Origin: Temnopleurus reevesii
Taxonomy: Eukaryota > Echinodermata > Echinoidea > Temnopleuroida > Temnopleuridae
NCBI GenBank assembly: GCA_036244855.1
Contig: BQKZ01000943.1
Span: 36,673 to 90,547, forward strand
Length of the DNA: 53,875 bases
Direction: 5' to 3'
In this document: one piece after another, positions 1-9,520 of the stretch
Layout of the letters: every line of letters begins with the position of its first letter
Numbering within the stretch: position 1 is the first letter of the stretch
Position numbers and translations under genes: made by a program
Notes under the pieces: model-generated
Told to the model about the DNA's origin: nothing
The model's database searches: none
The model's input: only the letters and a program-made list of their open reading frames with translations

Positions 1-145
1 TCTGAGATTCCGTTTGTAATGAGAGCCATGGGGCACTACCCAAGCGAACAAGAAGTTGAAGACATGCTAAACGAGATCAAGTTTAGCGAGTATGTTGACA
101 CGGGAGAGTATGTCTCTGAGATTGACCTCGGAACCTTCATCAAAT
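1..145 (+). CDS. CFAP251: CFAP251 (WDR66), third-last exon, 5' end outside window
   Basis: Part of CFAP251/WDR66, an axonemal protein. From family knowledge it belongs to the calmodulin- and spoke-associated complex at the base of radial spoke 3 in motile cilia and sperm flagella, and its loss in humans gives malformed sperm tails. The exon reads in frame 1 from the first base, [18 protein letters not shown] through [16 protein letters not shown], which I recognise as the conserved segment after the WD40 repeats. That segment has an EF-hand or calmodulin-like character, but no intact calcium loop is visible. The last full codon is AAA at 142-144, one base (T145) is left over, and the donor GTGAGT follows at 146. 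The exon may begin before the window. Identification rests on recalled family motifs, not on a search. Confidence 0.85.
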
Positions 146-550
146 GTGAGTCAAAATGTTTTTGTTGTTTTTTCTTTTCCCTTTGATTTGGGGGCTGAAA
201 ACTAAAACAACCTTTTTTAAACTGTTTTCATTTTCTTTTCTTGTCAGCTAGATAGGTCATCTTGATAAAAAATGAAATAGAAAGAAACATTCCTAAAAAA
301 AAGTGCAAAAAGGAAGTTGCTCAACCTCTCTCTCTAAAAAAAAACACACTGAAGGTGCTTTTTAGAATTGTAGAACATTCATTTTCAGCTAATAGACCAT
401 ATGTAGTTTTGAAAATCAAATTACTGTTTTACTGCACCAGATCACATTTCTCCTCTACTAATCAAAATAGGGCACGATAGTATTTTGATTCTGTCACTTC
501 AAATGAAATTGGTGTGCTTGTTTCTGTGTTTTATTAATCTTTGTGAACAG

Positions 551-640
551 TGTGTGTGAATGACAGACCCATGAGCAACAACTACTGTAAACTGGGCATC
601 TGACATCCTAGGATATGTAGAAGACAAGATGATATTCCTC
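551..640 (+). pseudogene. CFAP251: Dead copy A of the CFAP251 penultimate exon
   Basis: After an acceptor-like TTTGTGAACAG (ending 550), the sequence tracks the true exon at 895. Shared blocks include TGTGTGTGAATGACAGACC, ATGAGCAACAACTA, AAACTGGGC and TGACATCCTAGGATATG. About 11 bases after CAGACC are deleted and about 4 bases are inserted, which breaks the frame and brings in stops. The match ends near AGAAGACAAGATG, with no donor. Close identity suggests it is the younger of the two copies. Confidence 0.82.
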
Positions 641-735
641 TCTTGCTCTCACCAAGACTAAACATTTTTCCTTCTTCTGTGACTTATTGTTGCTCATGTT
701 TTTGTAATTTCATTGTCTGTTTTTTTTCTGAAAAG

Positions 736-825
736 TATATTTGAACCACAAACCAGTATTTGGTGTCAGTGAACATCAGCCGAAATGAACTTCTGACATT
801 GCTGGATACGCTGAGTTTTGCTAAC
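736..825 (+). pseudogene. CFAP251: Dead copy B of the CFAP251 penultimate exon
   Basis: Following TTTTCTGAAAAG (ending 735), the same frame as the true exon gives YLNHKPVFGVSEHQPK and then an in-frame TGA, followed by an FxDIAGYAE-like stretch. It is more diverged from the exon at 895 than copy A at the nucleotide level, but retains the NHKPxFG motif. The preceding T-rich intron stretch also resembles that before exon 895, so the duplicated unit was intron plus half-exon, about 160-185 bp. No donor is present. Confidence 0.8.
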
Positions 826-894
826 TTTTAATTCTTCTTTGAGACTGTAATGGATTGTTTGCTCACTTATCAATGTTCAATTTTTTCTGAACAG

Positions 895-1035
895 TGTATG
901 TGAACCACAGACCAGCATTTGGCATCAGTGAGCAACAACTAAACTGGGCCTTTGACATCCTAGGATATGCAGAAGACGAGACTGTAGAACCTGAGGTAGA
1001 GAGAGGAGAACTCCTTGAACTACTCCAAACAAAAG
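895..1035 (+). CDS. CFAP251: CFAP251 penultimate exon
   Basis: The acceptor is TTTTTTCTGAACAG, ending at 894, and the donor is GTAATA at 1036. T145 joins TG here to give a Leu codon, so the protein continues as FIK-LYVNHRPAFG. The exon then encodes ISEQQLNWAFDILGYAEDE and VERGELLELLQTK, and ends with one base (G1035) in phase 1. The motif NHRPAFG followed by a helix and GY is characteristic of the family's C-terminal region. A second EF-hand-like unit is plausible, but its loop lacks the usual Asp/Gly pattern. Two degenerate copies of the front half of this exon lie upstream in intron 1, at 551 and 736. This copy is the only one that is open throughout and has a donor. Confidence 0.87.
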
Positions 1036-1206
1036 GTAATAAATTTAGATTTATTTATTTTTGTCTAGCCTTTTCCATATTATAAATGTATATCGAAAAT
1101 TTCCCTAAGGTGTGATTTGACATGATAAACACAAAATATTGGATCTTTCCTATATATTCACTAAAACGGGGCGACACTTGTTTGAAATTTCTCTGCTGAG
1201 TGAGAA

Positions 1207-1477
1207 GGACAATATGGCTCAGTGGTAGAGCATGTGTCCTACGAACAGAAGGTCATGGGTTTGATTCACGGCCGAGTCCTACCAAAGACTTATAAAATTG
1301 GGACCATCTGCCTTCTTGCCAGGCGCTCGGTACTTAAGAATGGAGAAGGGTAATAATAACTTTAAATTATGCAGGGCCCGCTGGAAGAACAGCTTACAGC
1401 TGAAAGTGGCTAGCCTGGGTAAAGAAGAGATATTATTATCATCATAATTATTATTATTGATATTATTTTTAATATGG
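1207..1477 (+). mobile_element. tRNA-derived SINE (family SINE-A) in CFAP251 intron 2
   Basis: The head carries a pol III A box (TGGCTCAGTGGTAGAGC from 1215) and a B-box-like GGTTTGATTCA at 1258-1268. A body shared with the copy at 42220 follows, then an ATT-rich tail (about 1431-1470). AATATGG occurs at 1211-1217 and again at 1471-1477, directly after the tail, and is best read as a 7-bp target duplication. The head does not fold into a full tRNA with an acceptor stem, so it is not a tRNA gene. Confidence 0.8.
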
Positions 1478-1741
1478 ACGCTTTTTTCGTCTAAATATAG
1501 CTATTCTGAATTCTTCGATGGAAGTTTTTTCACGTTGTCCAAATCCATTGTCCCCTGTGCTCACAGTGTAAACTGCATACTGTACTACAATTACTATAAG
1601 AGCTGAAATTTTTGCTGGGGATTTATTATTGCTAATTTCACAACCATGAATTTGCTAAAATTTCCCCTCATAATAATGTCCATAGACTTGTGTAGAATTA
1701 TCTTTCAAAACCTGAAAATAACAATCTGCTAGAGTGTAAAT

Positions 1742-1826
1742 ATGAAGTAAAAAAGAGCTTGAGCTTGAGCTTTAGCTTGAGAGACAGAGATCGAAAGTTC
1801 AAGCTCTTTTATTTTTTTTACTTCAT
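1742..1826. repeat. Short inverted repeat in CFAP251 intron 2
   Basis: The arm ATGAAGTAAAAAAGAGCTTG (from 1743) is the near complement of TTCAAGCTCTTTTA plus TTTTTTTACTTCAT (1798-1825). Short GAGCTT direct repeats lie in the loop. Confidence 0.7.
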
Positions 1827-2000
1827 TTTACTCCATAGCTCTCCAATATTGGATAAGCAGTTTCAGCAGTTGTTGTTATTTAAAATGTAAATATATCAGA
1901 AATTAATCAAATTCAATAAAATATTTTAAAAAAGCATGCTAAGATATTGGCTTTTCCAATCATTCACCCATTTGTCTATCTTTACCCCCACGCTTCACAG

Positions 2001-2227
2001 GAGAGCACATGACAGAGGCAGAGGTTGCCGAGTACCTAACCACCCTACTAGGGGTCAACCCCGAGGGTGGCAGCTCGGAGCTCGGAGGTTACGATGCCAA
2101 CGGAGCCCAAGATATCCTGGAGGAGGCATTACCAGAGGGCATCACTGCGTCCATGTTCGCTATGGAGCTCCTGGGGTTTGGAGGTGGAGCCCCAGAGCCA
2201 TCGGAAGGAACAGTCAGCCCAACATAA
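2001..2227 (+). CDS. CFAP251: CFAP251 last exon with stop codon
   Basis: The acceptor CGCTTCACAG ends at 2000. G1035 plus GA gives Gly, so the join reads LLQTK-GEHMTEAEVAEYL. It continues through TTLLGVNPEGG, DANGAQDILEEALPEGIT and SMFAMELLGFGGG, and ends GAPEPSEGTVSPT with TAA at 2225-2227. KGEHMTE followed by LFGLNPEG-like sequence is the recognisable family C-terminus. The last residues (GTVSPT and the stop) are encoded inside the first unit of the 21-bp repeat array that follows, so the present C-terminus was probably set by that array. No poly(A) signal is close: the first ATTAAA I see is at 3584 and an AATAAA is at 4896, so the 3' UTR end is unknown. Confidence 0.87.
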
Positions 2228-2770
2228 GGAGACGTCAGCTTTACATTAAGAACTATCAGGAATCATTAGCCCAACCTACTCGCTTGGAACTCTTAGCCGA
2301 ACATAAGGAGCTGTCAGCTGAACATTCAAAAGTGTCGGCCCAATATACGGAACTGGCAGCTGAGCATAAGGAGCTGCCAGCCTAACATATTGAAATGTCA
2401 GCCGAGCATAAGGATTCGCCAGCCCAATATAATGAACTCGCTTCCTAACATGAGGAAATATGAGCTCGACATGAACAAAAATATCAGCCTAAAATAAGGA
2501 ATCATTTGCCCAAATTATGTGTTAGGAACTCTTAGCATTACACAAGATGCTGTCAGCCCAATATTTGAAAGTTTCTGTCCTAATGTCAGCCCAACATAAG
2601 GAACTGTCAGCTAATCAGAAAGATCTGGCCGCTCTATATAAGGAATTTTCAACACACTCGGATTGAGGAATTGTTAGCCCAGCCTAAGGAACTATTATCC
2701 CCGCATAAGGAACTATCAGTGAAATATGAGGATTCATCAGCCCAACATAAGGAACCATTATAATAGCAGA
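2205..2770 (+). repeat. Decayed 21-bp tandem array, once heptad-coding, overlapping the CFAP251 stop
   Basis: Units resemble AAGGAACTGTCAGCCCAACAT and run for roughly 560 bp, mostly at 21-24 bp spacing and increasingly degraded. Read in the right frame, each unit gives a heptad such as KELSAQH or KELSAEH, which suits a coiled coil. The readable frame shifts between segments: KEQSAQHKETSALH occurs near 2205-2249, and another frame gives LAEHKELSAEHSKV near 2296-2385. In-frame stops are frequent after 2382. CFAP251 enters the array in a third frame and stops at once. The array now lies in what should be the 3' UTR. Confidence 0.8.
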
Positions 2771-3866
2771 GGTACGAGCTGTTCCATAATGTGTATGAGG
2801 AGAAATTCAATTGTGAATAACGAAACTGCTGAATGAAAGTCAGAGTAAACACCACAACAATAACCATGCTCTCAGCCATTTACTTGTGATGGAAGCCTTG
2901 AATTCATATGAAAATACACCTCATGCATATGCTGGAACAGTTGGCATCTGCGTAGTAGTCCCAAAATTCATTTTAGATATACAGGGCGAGATATTTAATG
3001 AGGTGATATTAAGAATTCAAGTTTGATTGAATATGGATCTAATCACTTTTGCAAATGAGCTCTTCATGTAATGGTTAAATACACACAGGTAGAACCTGAT
3101 GTCATAATGGAAATACATTGTAAATAATGTAAAATATAGAAAGATATGTACTAGAATATTTTGTAAGTTATAATTGAAAAAAGTGTGTATATCATAATCC
3201 ATTTGCTATGGAGAGTTGTATAATTGTACACTATTTATGTTATAGTTATTTCAAAATTCTTCGAAGAATATAAACTCGCATGAAAGATTCAAACTGCATC
3301 ACTTTGTCATTGCTATGCACATTAATTGATTTATCAGTATGCCTATGCGTGTCAAGTAGTCACTACTATGTATTCCTTATTTATATCCGTCCAGACATTT
3401 TCTCATCCAAATAAGATTATCCATTCCAATCATCATATACTTAAATCATTAAAGAATATACCTAGCACTTTTACATTTCATACAACCCAAGTTCTCCCTC
3501 ACCCTTTTTCATCTTCATAATATATGTGTCTTTGGTACACTGGGCTTCAATGTTATACATGTTAATCGCAAAATATCCTCGTGATTAAAACGTATATTTT
3601 ACAAATACGTGCATGATAAACAAAGAATATCTTCAATGGGCCAGTGTTTCATACATGATGTTTTTAAAATAGTATTGCTCTAACTATAATATTAAACAAT
3701 AGCTTTGATGATGTTTATACTTATTTTGACCCGACTGATTTACGACTGATTTGGGAAATAGATTGTAGTATTCAACATGGGCTTTTTGAAGAATGGATTC
3801 TGGCTCTGCAAACTCAAATGAATGCGAAACATACAGTATGATTTCACTGCATATGATTGATCAGCT
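2771..3866. other. Downstream of CFAP251, no gene seen
   Basis: AT-rich, apparently unique sequence, presumably the rest of the 3' UTR and then intergenic DNA. The only poly(A)-like hexamer noted is ATTAAA at 3584-3589. No splice-bounded coding stretch or repeat element was recognised. Confidence 0.5.
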
Positions 3867-4170
3867 TAATAATGATAATAATAATGAACAGCTTTTATAT
3901 AGCGCTTATCAACTCTTTATGAAGAATTCTCTAAGCGCTCTACAATTGCAGCATTATTACCCTGGCTTTAGCCCGGCAGCCACTTCATTAGCACACTTGG
4001 CGTTTCAAGGATTAAATATTCCTACCAGGTACCCATTCACCTCACCTGGGTTGAGTGCAGCACAATGTGGATGAATTTCTTGCTGAAGGAAATTAACGCC
4101 CAGGGTGGGACTCGAACCTAATACCCTCTGGTTGAGAGGCGAGAGTCATGACCACTACACTACGGCGCCT
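3867..4170 (-). mobile_element. tRNA-derived SINE, family SINE-B, copy 1
   Basis: Read on the - strand, the head begins GGCGCCGTAGTGTAGTGGTC (A box). GGTTCGAGTCCC (B box) lies at + strand 4108-4119. The body contains AAGCGCTATATAAAAGCTG and ends in an ATT/ATC tail at 3867-3885. The same body recurs at 12182, 19880, 20750, 30955 and 34291. It resembles the tRNA-derived SINEs described from sea urchins; a family name would need a repeat library. Confidence 0.85.
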
Positions 4171-5986
4171 CTGGATACAAGGGACAAATCGGTTTCAAAT
4201 CATAGGCAATCTGGAGACTGCTCCATGTTTTCTATGACTTGGAGCCCATTTTGGTGTTCCTTCCGACAAGAAAGCTTGTACTATGCCATTTTCTTGATTT
4301 TGTCATTAATCTGAGTATCTGGAACCTTAATCAAAGATTTTCTGTGTGTTTGAATACTCCTGAGAGATAATTTTGAACTTCCTTCTGAATAGGATCTTAA
4401 GGAAATATGATCATAAGCTGGTCATAATGTGTGCAGTGGGCTTGAAAAATGGCTTCTAGCATGGGGAAGAATCCCTTGCAGGAAGTCTGCATTTTACGGC
4501 ATAGAAACCCTATAATATGACATATTTTCTCAGTACTTATTGTACAAAATGTATATGTCAATGGTATTGCTCTTCACCATTCAAAATGTACACAAGAAAT
4601 CTGCACAAATGTTTCTTATCAGGAAGTTTGGAAACGGCTTTGGGAGACCATTTTGAAAGTTTGCAGAAAAATTAAGGAGTTATAAATATGAATCCTTGAC
4701 ACTTATGGGCATTTATGATACTGCAAAGGAGTGCATGAGTGCTTGCCCTTCCTCTTACAATTCACCTTGACATTAAATTTAAGAAAAATTTATGTAATGT
4801 ATATTTTGTAAATATTTTATATAAAGAATATGGAAGGATGTTTTACGTATATATTTGTAATATATAAATATGTGTGTTTTGAAGATACTATTGACAATAA
4901 AATTCGCCTAAATGATATGCTAGATAAATATTTGTTGATTGTTTTTGGCTTAGTAGATATGAAATAGAATGTATTTGGACTTTGTATATTAGAGAGAGAG
5001 AGAGATAGAGAGAGAACAAGAGGTTAGATGAAATATTAATTTGTTGCTGTATGAAATTAATGCACTGCAAGAGATCTCATCAAAGACTCGAGCCTTGAAC
5101 AGATGGCTACGCTATGGCCATAAAGATCGCGGAAATGGAGAATTAGTAATTGCTATTTGGTAACTACCGTAATGCAGAAGCACACCACAAAGAAAAATAC
5201 CATCTATTTTATGACAAGCAAAACAAATAAATAAAAAAGAAGGGACCATATGTTTCGCCGCTATTTACTTAATTCCCCCCTCACCCCCACCTCGATATGC
5301 GTCTGATAAATTATTCATATGGCTATTTATGTAGAAATCTGAACAGAAAATTCGTCATGACCATACCTGACCTTCAGATTCAGGAAATTAGTTCTTCCAT
5401 ATTTCACAAATATTTCCTTCAAGAGTCATCACCTAAAAATAAAGTGGTTGCTCTCGTGTTACCCGAGTCATGTTTGTGACAGAAAAACTATCAATTTGCC
5501 TTAAGCGGACAATCATAGTATGTCACGCAGTCTGCTTATTATTATTACCGAGACCAATTTAGGCTATAAGGTTACCTTGCTTTTGTTTTGCTAGTATTAA
5601 TATGCGGGGAAAAAATTAGGGACTCTTCCCCTTTGCCTTGCGTGTATGTGAAATGTTTTTAGAGGCGATTTTGTTACGCCATGAAGGTTAAGGCCATGGC
5701 ATACGCTTATCATTGAAAATGGAGAAGAAATGTTTGCTTCCTATTTGGCGTGTAAGGCATTGTTGGTGTTGTATAATATAGAGAGCATTTTGATCCTAGC
5801 ATGTAAAATTTCACAAGCTTCGTCGGGGGGTTGAGGTGGCCGAGAGACTGCAGCCTCCAAATTCTTATGCCCAATCAAGCTTCTTCTTCTTTATTTTTTT
5901 TTAATGCGGACCTTGTTGTCTGTGTGTTTTCGTGTCATGCCATCAGTACTCCAGTTCTCTATCTACAAATACTTGTTAAACACTTG
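4171..5986. other. Intergenic, no gene seen
   Basis: Mostly unique AT-rich DNA. It holds a short AG microsatellite at 4990-5015 and an AATAAA at 4896-4901. Short open frames here lack splice context and recognisable motifs. Confidence 0.5.
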
Positions 5987-6298
5987 GGCCCGTATTCCGA
6001 TAGCGAGGTTTAAGTTAACCCTGGTCTAAATCTGTGGTTTAAGTATGGGTAGCCAAAAGAGGCTTGAATCTAAAACAATCGATGATTAATTTACCAGCAC
6101 ATTTGGCACTCATAGTATTTAAAACTGTCTTAGAATAAAAATTTCAATAGTTTTCTGCATTATTAGAGCATGTGAAAAGAGAGCAGTTAACATAAAACTT
6201 ATACATTGTAAATAAAGTTTTGGCACTTTTGGCTACCCATACTTAAACCACAGATTTAGACCAGGGTTAACTTAAACCTTGCTATCGGAATACGGGCC
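5987..6298. mobile_element. Foldback element FB2 with arms of about 73 bp
   Basis: The left arm GGCCCGTATTCCGATAGCGA through GTTTAAGTATGGGTAGCC (5987-6060) is mirrored by the right arm ending at 6298 (GCTATCGGAATACGGGCC). TTG or TTGG flanks both ends (5984 and 6299), which suggests a 3-4 bp target duplication. The internal 160 bp is AT-rich and non-coding. Decayed pieces occur near 9497-9515, 10000-10020 and 10372-10440. A non-autonomous DNA transposon is the simplest reading. Confidence 0.85.
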
Positions 6299-6523
6299 TT
6301 GGATTTCAAATATTGGAAAGTGAAATGTTAGCTGAATTTGCTGGAACTAAGCCTGTTTTGTTTTTCCAAGAAAAAAGATATAAATAAAGGATGGCTAATG
6401 CATTTTTTAAACCAACAAATCAATTTATTTATACCAAATTTTCGATGCATTCACGTCTTCCTTAGCTATCATGTACAAATATATATTTGAAACGGAATGT
6501 CTCGGAAATATAGGAGTTTTCAT

Positions 6524-6840
6524 TGAGGAGAGAGAGAGAGAAAGCGAGGTGTGGTAGGTGGTAGAAAACTAAACGAGAAACAAAGAAGAAAGGTGGAAAG
6601 AGGAGAGATGAAAGAGATTGGTAGAGATGGAGAAAAGTATCAATAGAGAGAGAAAGAGAGAAGAGAGATAAATTAAAGAGGAAAGAAAGCTTAGAATAAG
6701 GAGGGACAAAGAGAAAGAAATGGAAAGGTTGGAGAGGAAGAGAGAGAGAGAGAGAGGGGGGGGGTGGAGAGGGATGGGGAGGGGGGTGAGAGGTAGGATG
6801 GACATGAGAGCTGGCTGAGGGAGGAAGGAGATGGGAGAAA
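6524..6840 (+). repeat. Purine-rich tract (GA and G runs)
   Basis: About 320 bp is almost all purine on the + strand, with AGAGAG arrays and a G run near 6757. The proline/serine/leucine-rich frames on the opposite strand are artefacts of this composition. Confidence 0.85.
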
Positions 6841-8832
6841 CAGCGTATCAAAAAGTATTCATCATTAGCAAACAAGTGCATAAATCATGCAACATAACAT
6901 GGCGGCAAATGCAGCCACCGAACTCTTAGTTAACACTCATCTCCGCAACAATCTCCGAACTGTCATTTATTTTGGCAGATGATAAATGAGTTTCCTTTCT
7001 ACCCCGATCTCGATGGGCTCTCCAACTTGCAAGAGTTCCATCCTCTTCATCCCACATACCACGACCCTCCTCCTCCATCCCACCGTTGTTATGAAGACTC
7101 CTAAGGATGACTGCCAAGGTAGGGCGGTTGCTATGGAAAGGACTACCGTGACAGACGCCGCTCGTGATCTTTTTATGCGTGTTGTGATGATGGATGACAT
7201 GGAAGGCATTGAAATGCCCTGTTCCTATTTTGATTTATGTCGCACAAATACTCCCCACCTCATCATAAAATCTCACTTTAATTCATATTCTCCATCGGTG
7301 TCTCAATGTAAATAGGCATTAATCTTGATTAGTCTCCGCCAGTTTTGGAGAAGAACGAGTGTTTCATTATTTTCTTCTGTGTCTGGGAAATCTTGTGTAT
7401 TGATTTTATAAATCAATATTGTCTATTTGAAACTCTGCGCCACCTGGTTGTATATGGATGCAAAGAAGTTGATAATACGTGGCGGTTCATTATACTCTAA
7501 ACTAATAATATCTGAATTTAAGACTACAATACTTATTTTAAGTCTAATAAATTGGTCCTTGCCTATATTTCGCTGAAAGTTTACAAATCTAGTATTATAG
7601 AGTTAAATTTATATCTTTATAACAGATGAAATTGCCTCCACATGAATCTGTTTATTCTGTTAAACCACCGACCCTCTAAAATGTATTTTCATTGGATTAC
7701 ATTTCAGATTCAGATTCAGATATTTTTTATTTTTCACTCAAATCATAACAATTACAATCTAACATAAACATGCATGAACATCTGTCATGAACATCTGTCG
7801 TTGTGTAATATGTATGTATTTAAAATCGATTCTCTCGTCTCTCTCTCTCTCTTCCAAGCACTCCACATAATGCAAGCTCATACGCTTTGTCGTTCGAATT
7901 TCAACCAAAAGATGCATTATTGCACCAAAAAAAGTTGCTCTTAATGTTGCATTCGTCGGTGCAATGTTGCAACTTTATTCGTCAGAGTGTGTATAGTGGA
8001 TATAATCCTGGTTCACAGTGCTTTCGATAAAACCAAATCCAGGAAACATCGATTTGTTTCCTTCTACGAGATACAACGAGGAGATATTAGGCCTATAAAG
8101 GACATTACACTCCGAGATTCTTTCCTGAAAATAAATAATAATCATATCAGATTTATTTTCTGATTTTGAAGAAAAAAATGTCGCGCGCTGCATCTGCTTT
8201 GCGAGTTCAAAGTGACAACCAAAGAATGAAAAATAGAAGAATAGAAGAACGAAATAGTACTCGGTGGTTGCTAGGGGCGACAGGGATGTTGATATATGGA
8301 TGTTTACAGTGTATGATCGATGATTCAGATTTTGTGGGTGATTTTTGACAATTCTCTGTCATCCGCCGAGATATGATTGAAACGGTATAAATTCATGCAC
8401 GGTATCTGTGTCCCTCTCGTAGCTTATGGGCAAGGAAAAGGATTGATAACAGGACATACGTTGGCTGTGGAACTTTGTGGTAGCGCATATGATTCATGCT
8501 TCAGAGTTCGGATGTTATGAGAGCATCCCATATTTTGTTTCCTTTGCTGAGCACACCATTTTTGAAATATAGTTGAATCTATTCATGTTTTCCCCAGTAA
8601 AATAGGCCTGTTTACTATTCCAATCTTTGCACGTGTTTTGCCAACGAACACAGTGATGCGATATACTTGAAATCAAGTTCACATAGTTAACTTGCTGCTA
8701 TGTCGGTCAAATATCGGACAAGCTTCCGGCATGCCCGGGTGGTCAAAAACAACAACTAGTTATACCGTATTGTTACTTTTACATATTTTCGCTAATAGTC
8801 TATGCATTTATGTATTGTATACCATGTATTTA
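6841..8832. other. Intergenic, no gene seen
   Basis: Unique sequence with moderate complexity around 6900-7320, where overlapping frames are open on both strands but share no recognisable motif or splice pattern. A short CT run is at 7838-7851. Nothing else could be supported. Confidence 0.45.
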
Positions 8833-8912
8833 TTATGTTTGTTAAGCGCATAGGGACGTCTCTACGTATTTTGCGCTATATAAAAATATCATTATTATTA
8901 TTATTATTAAAT
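8833..8912 (+). mobile_element. SINE-like 3' tail fragment
   Basis: TTTTGCGCTATATAAAAATA followed by (ATT)n resembles the 3' end of the SINE-B body read on its sense strand. No tRNA-like head precedes it, so this is a 5'-truncated copy or a related family. Confidence 0.5.
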
Positions 8913-8944
8913 CCAATTTGCAAACAAAACTCATTCATTCTCAT

Positions 8945-9045
8945 TTGGTGGAGAGATGTCCAACAAGTGCCGCGCCTATTCAGTGAATATACACCAACTT
9001 TCTTTTATGTTCATATAGCTACTGTAAGAGCTTGAGTGAGTTCAC
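8945..9045 (+). mobile_element. Fragment of CACTG element F2
   Basis: GTCGCGCC-like and GAGCTTGAGTGA-like stretches in the same order match the inner right half of the F2 copy ending at 12681. Both termini are missing. Confidence 0.4.
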
Positions 9046-9265
9046 ACTGAGAGCCGAAACCTTCAGGTTTTAGAAACCAAGATAAATACGTAAGCGAGTT
9101 TTTTTTTCACATTTTCGTCCAAAACAAAGCGATACTATGCGAGTTAGTTCAAGTCGCCTTCTCGTATTTCGACCTAGGCAAGGCGTATTGACGAGTTGAA
9201 CAACACACCTTTGCACTGCACGTATAAGCTGGCATATTCTTCAAGCTGCCAAATAGACTACAATT

Positions 9266-9461
9266 GACTGTGAGCAGTAGGGACAAAGGACTGGGATGAA
9301 ATAGATAACTGAAAAAATAGATAACTTCCATTCAAGCATTTACAATTATCATAGCTAAACGTGCACAAACAAAAACTTTTTTTTTCGTTGATAAATGTAG
9401 AACAAGCGTCGTTCTTGTTTTTTTCCTTTGTCCAATCACTTTGTCCCTTATGTTCACTGTG
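9266..9461. mobile_element. CACTG element F2, copy
   Basis: The left end is ACTGTGAGCAGTAGGGACAA, next to CAAAGGACTGGGA. The right end is TTTGTCCAATCACTTTGTCC followed by TTCACTGTG. The ends are imperfect inverted repeats of each other, and CATTCAAGC and ATAGCTA internal blocks are shared with other copies. Confidence 0.75.
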
Positions 9462-9520
9462 ATGATGTTGGTATCTCTGCACTCATTTTGTCCGCATTCC
9501 GATTGTGGGTTTTAAGTAAA

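Noticed and set aside
1211..1285. Possible tRNA gene
   Set aside because: A and B boxes are present, but no acceptor-stem pairing, and the body and AT-rich tail recur at 42220. It is a SINE head.
1936..2385. 149-codon frame across the last CFAP251 exon
   Set aside because: It overlaps the true exon in the wrong frame and then reads the 21-bp repeat array. It is a shadow, although its repeat part was informative.
4100..4170. Possible tRNA gene on the - strand
   Set aside because: Part of a repeated SINE-B with an ATT tail; six copies in the window share the same body.
6462..6881. Proline/serine/leucine-rich frames on the - strand
   Set aside because: They are produced by the purine-rich low-complexity tract on the + strand.
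6986..7315. Overlapping open frames on both strands near 7 kb
   Set aside because: No motif and no splice pattern; frames on both strands cannot all be coding and none stands out.
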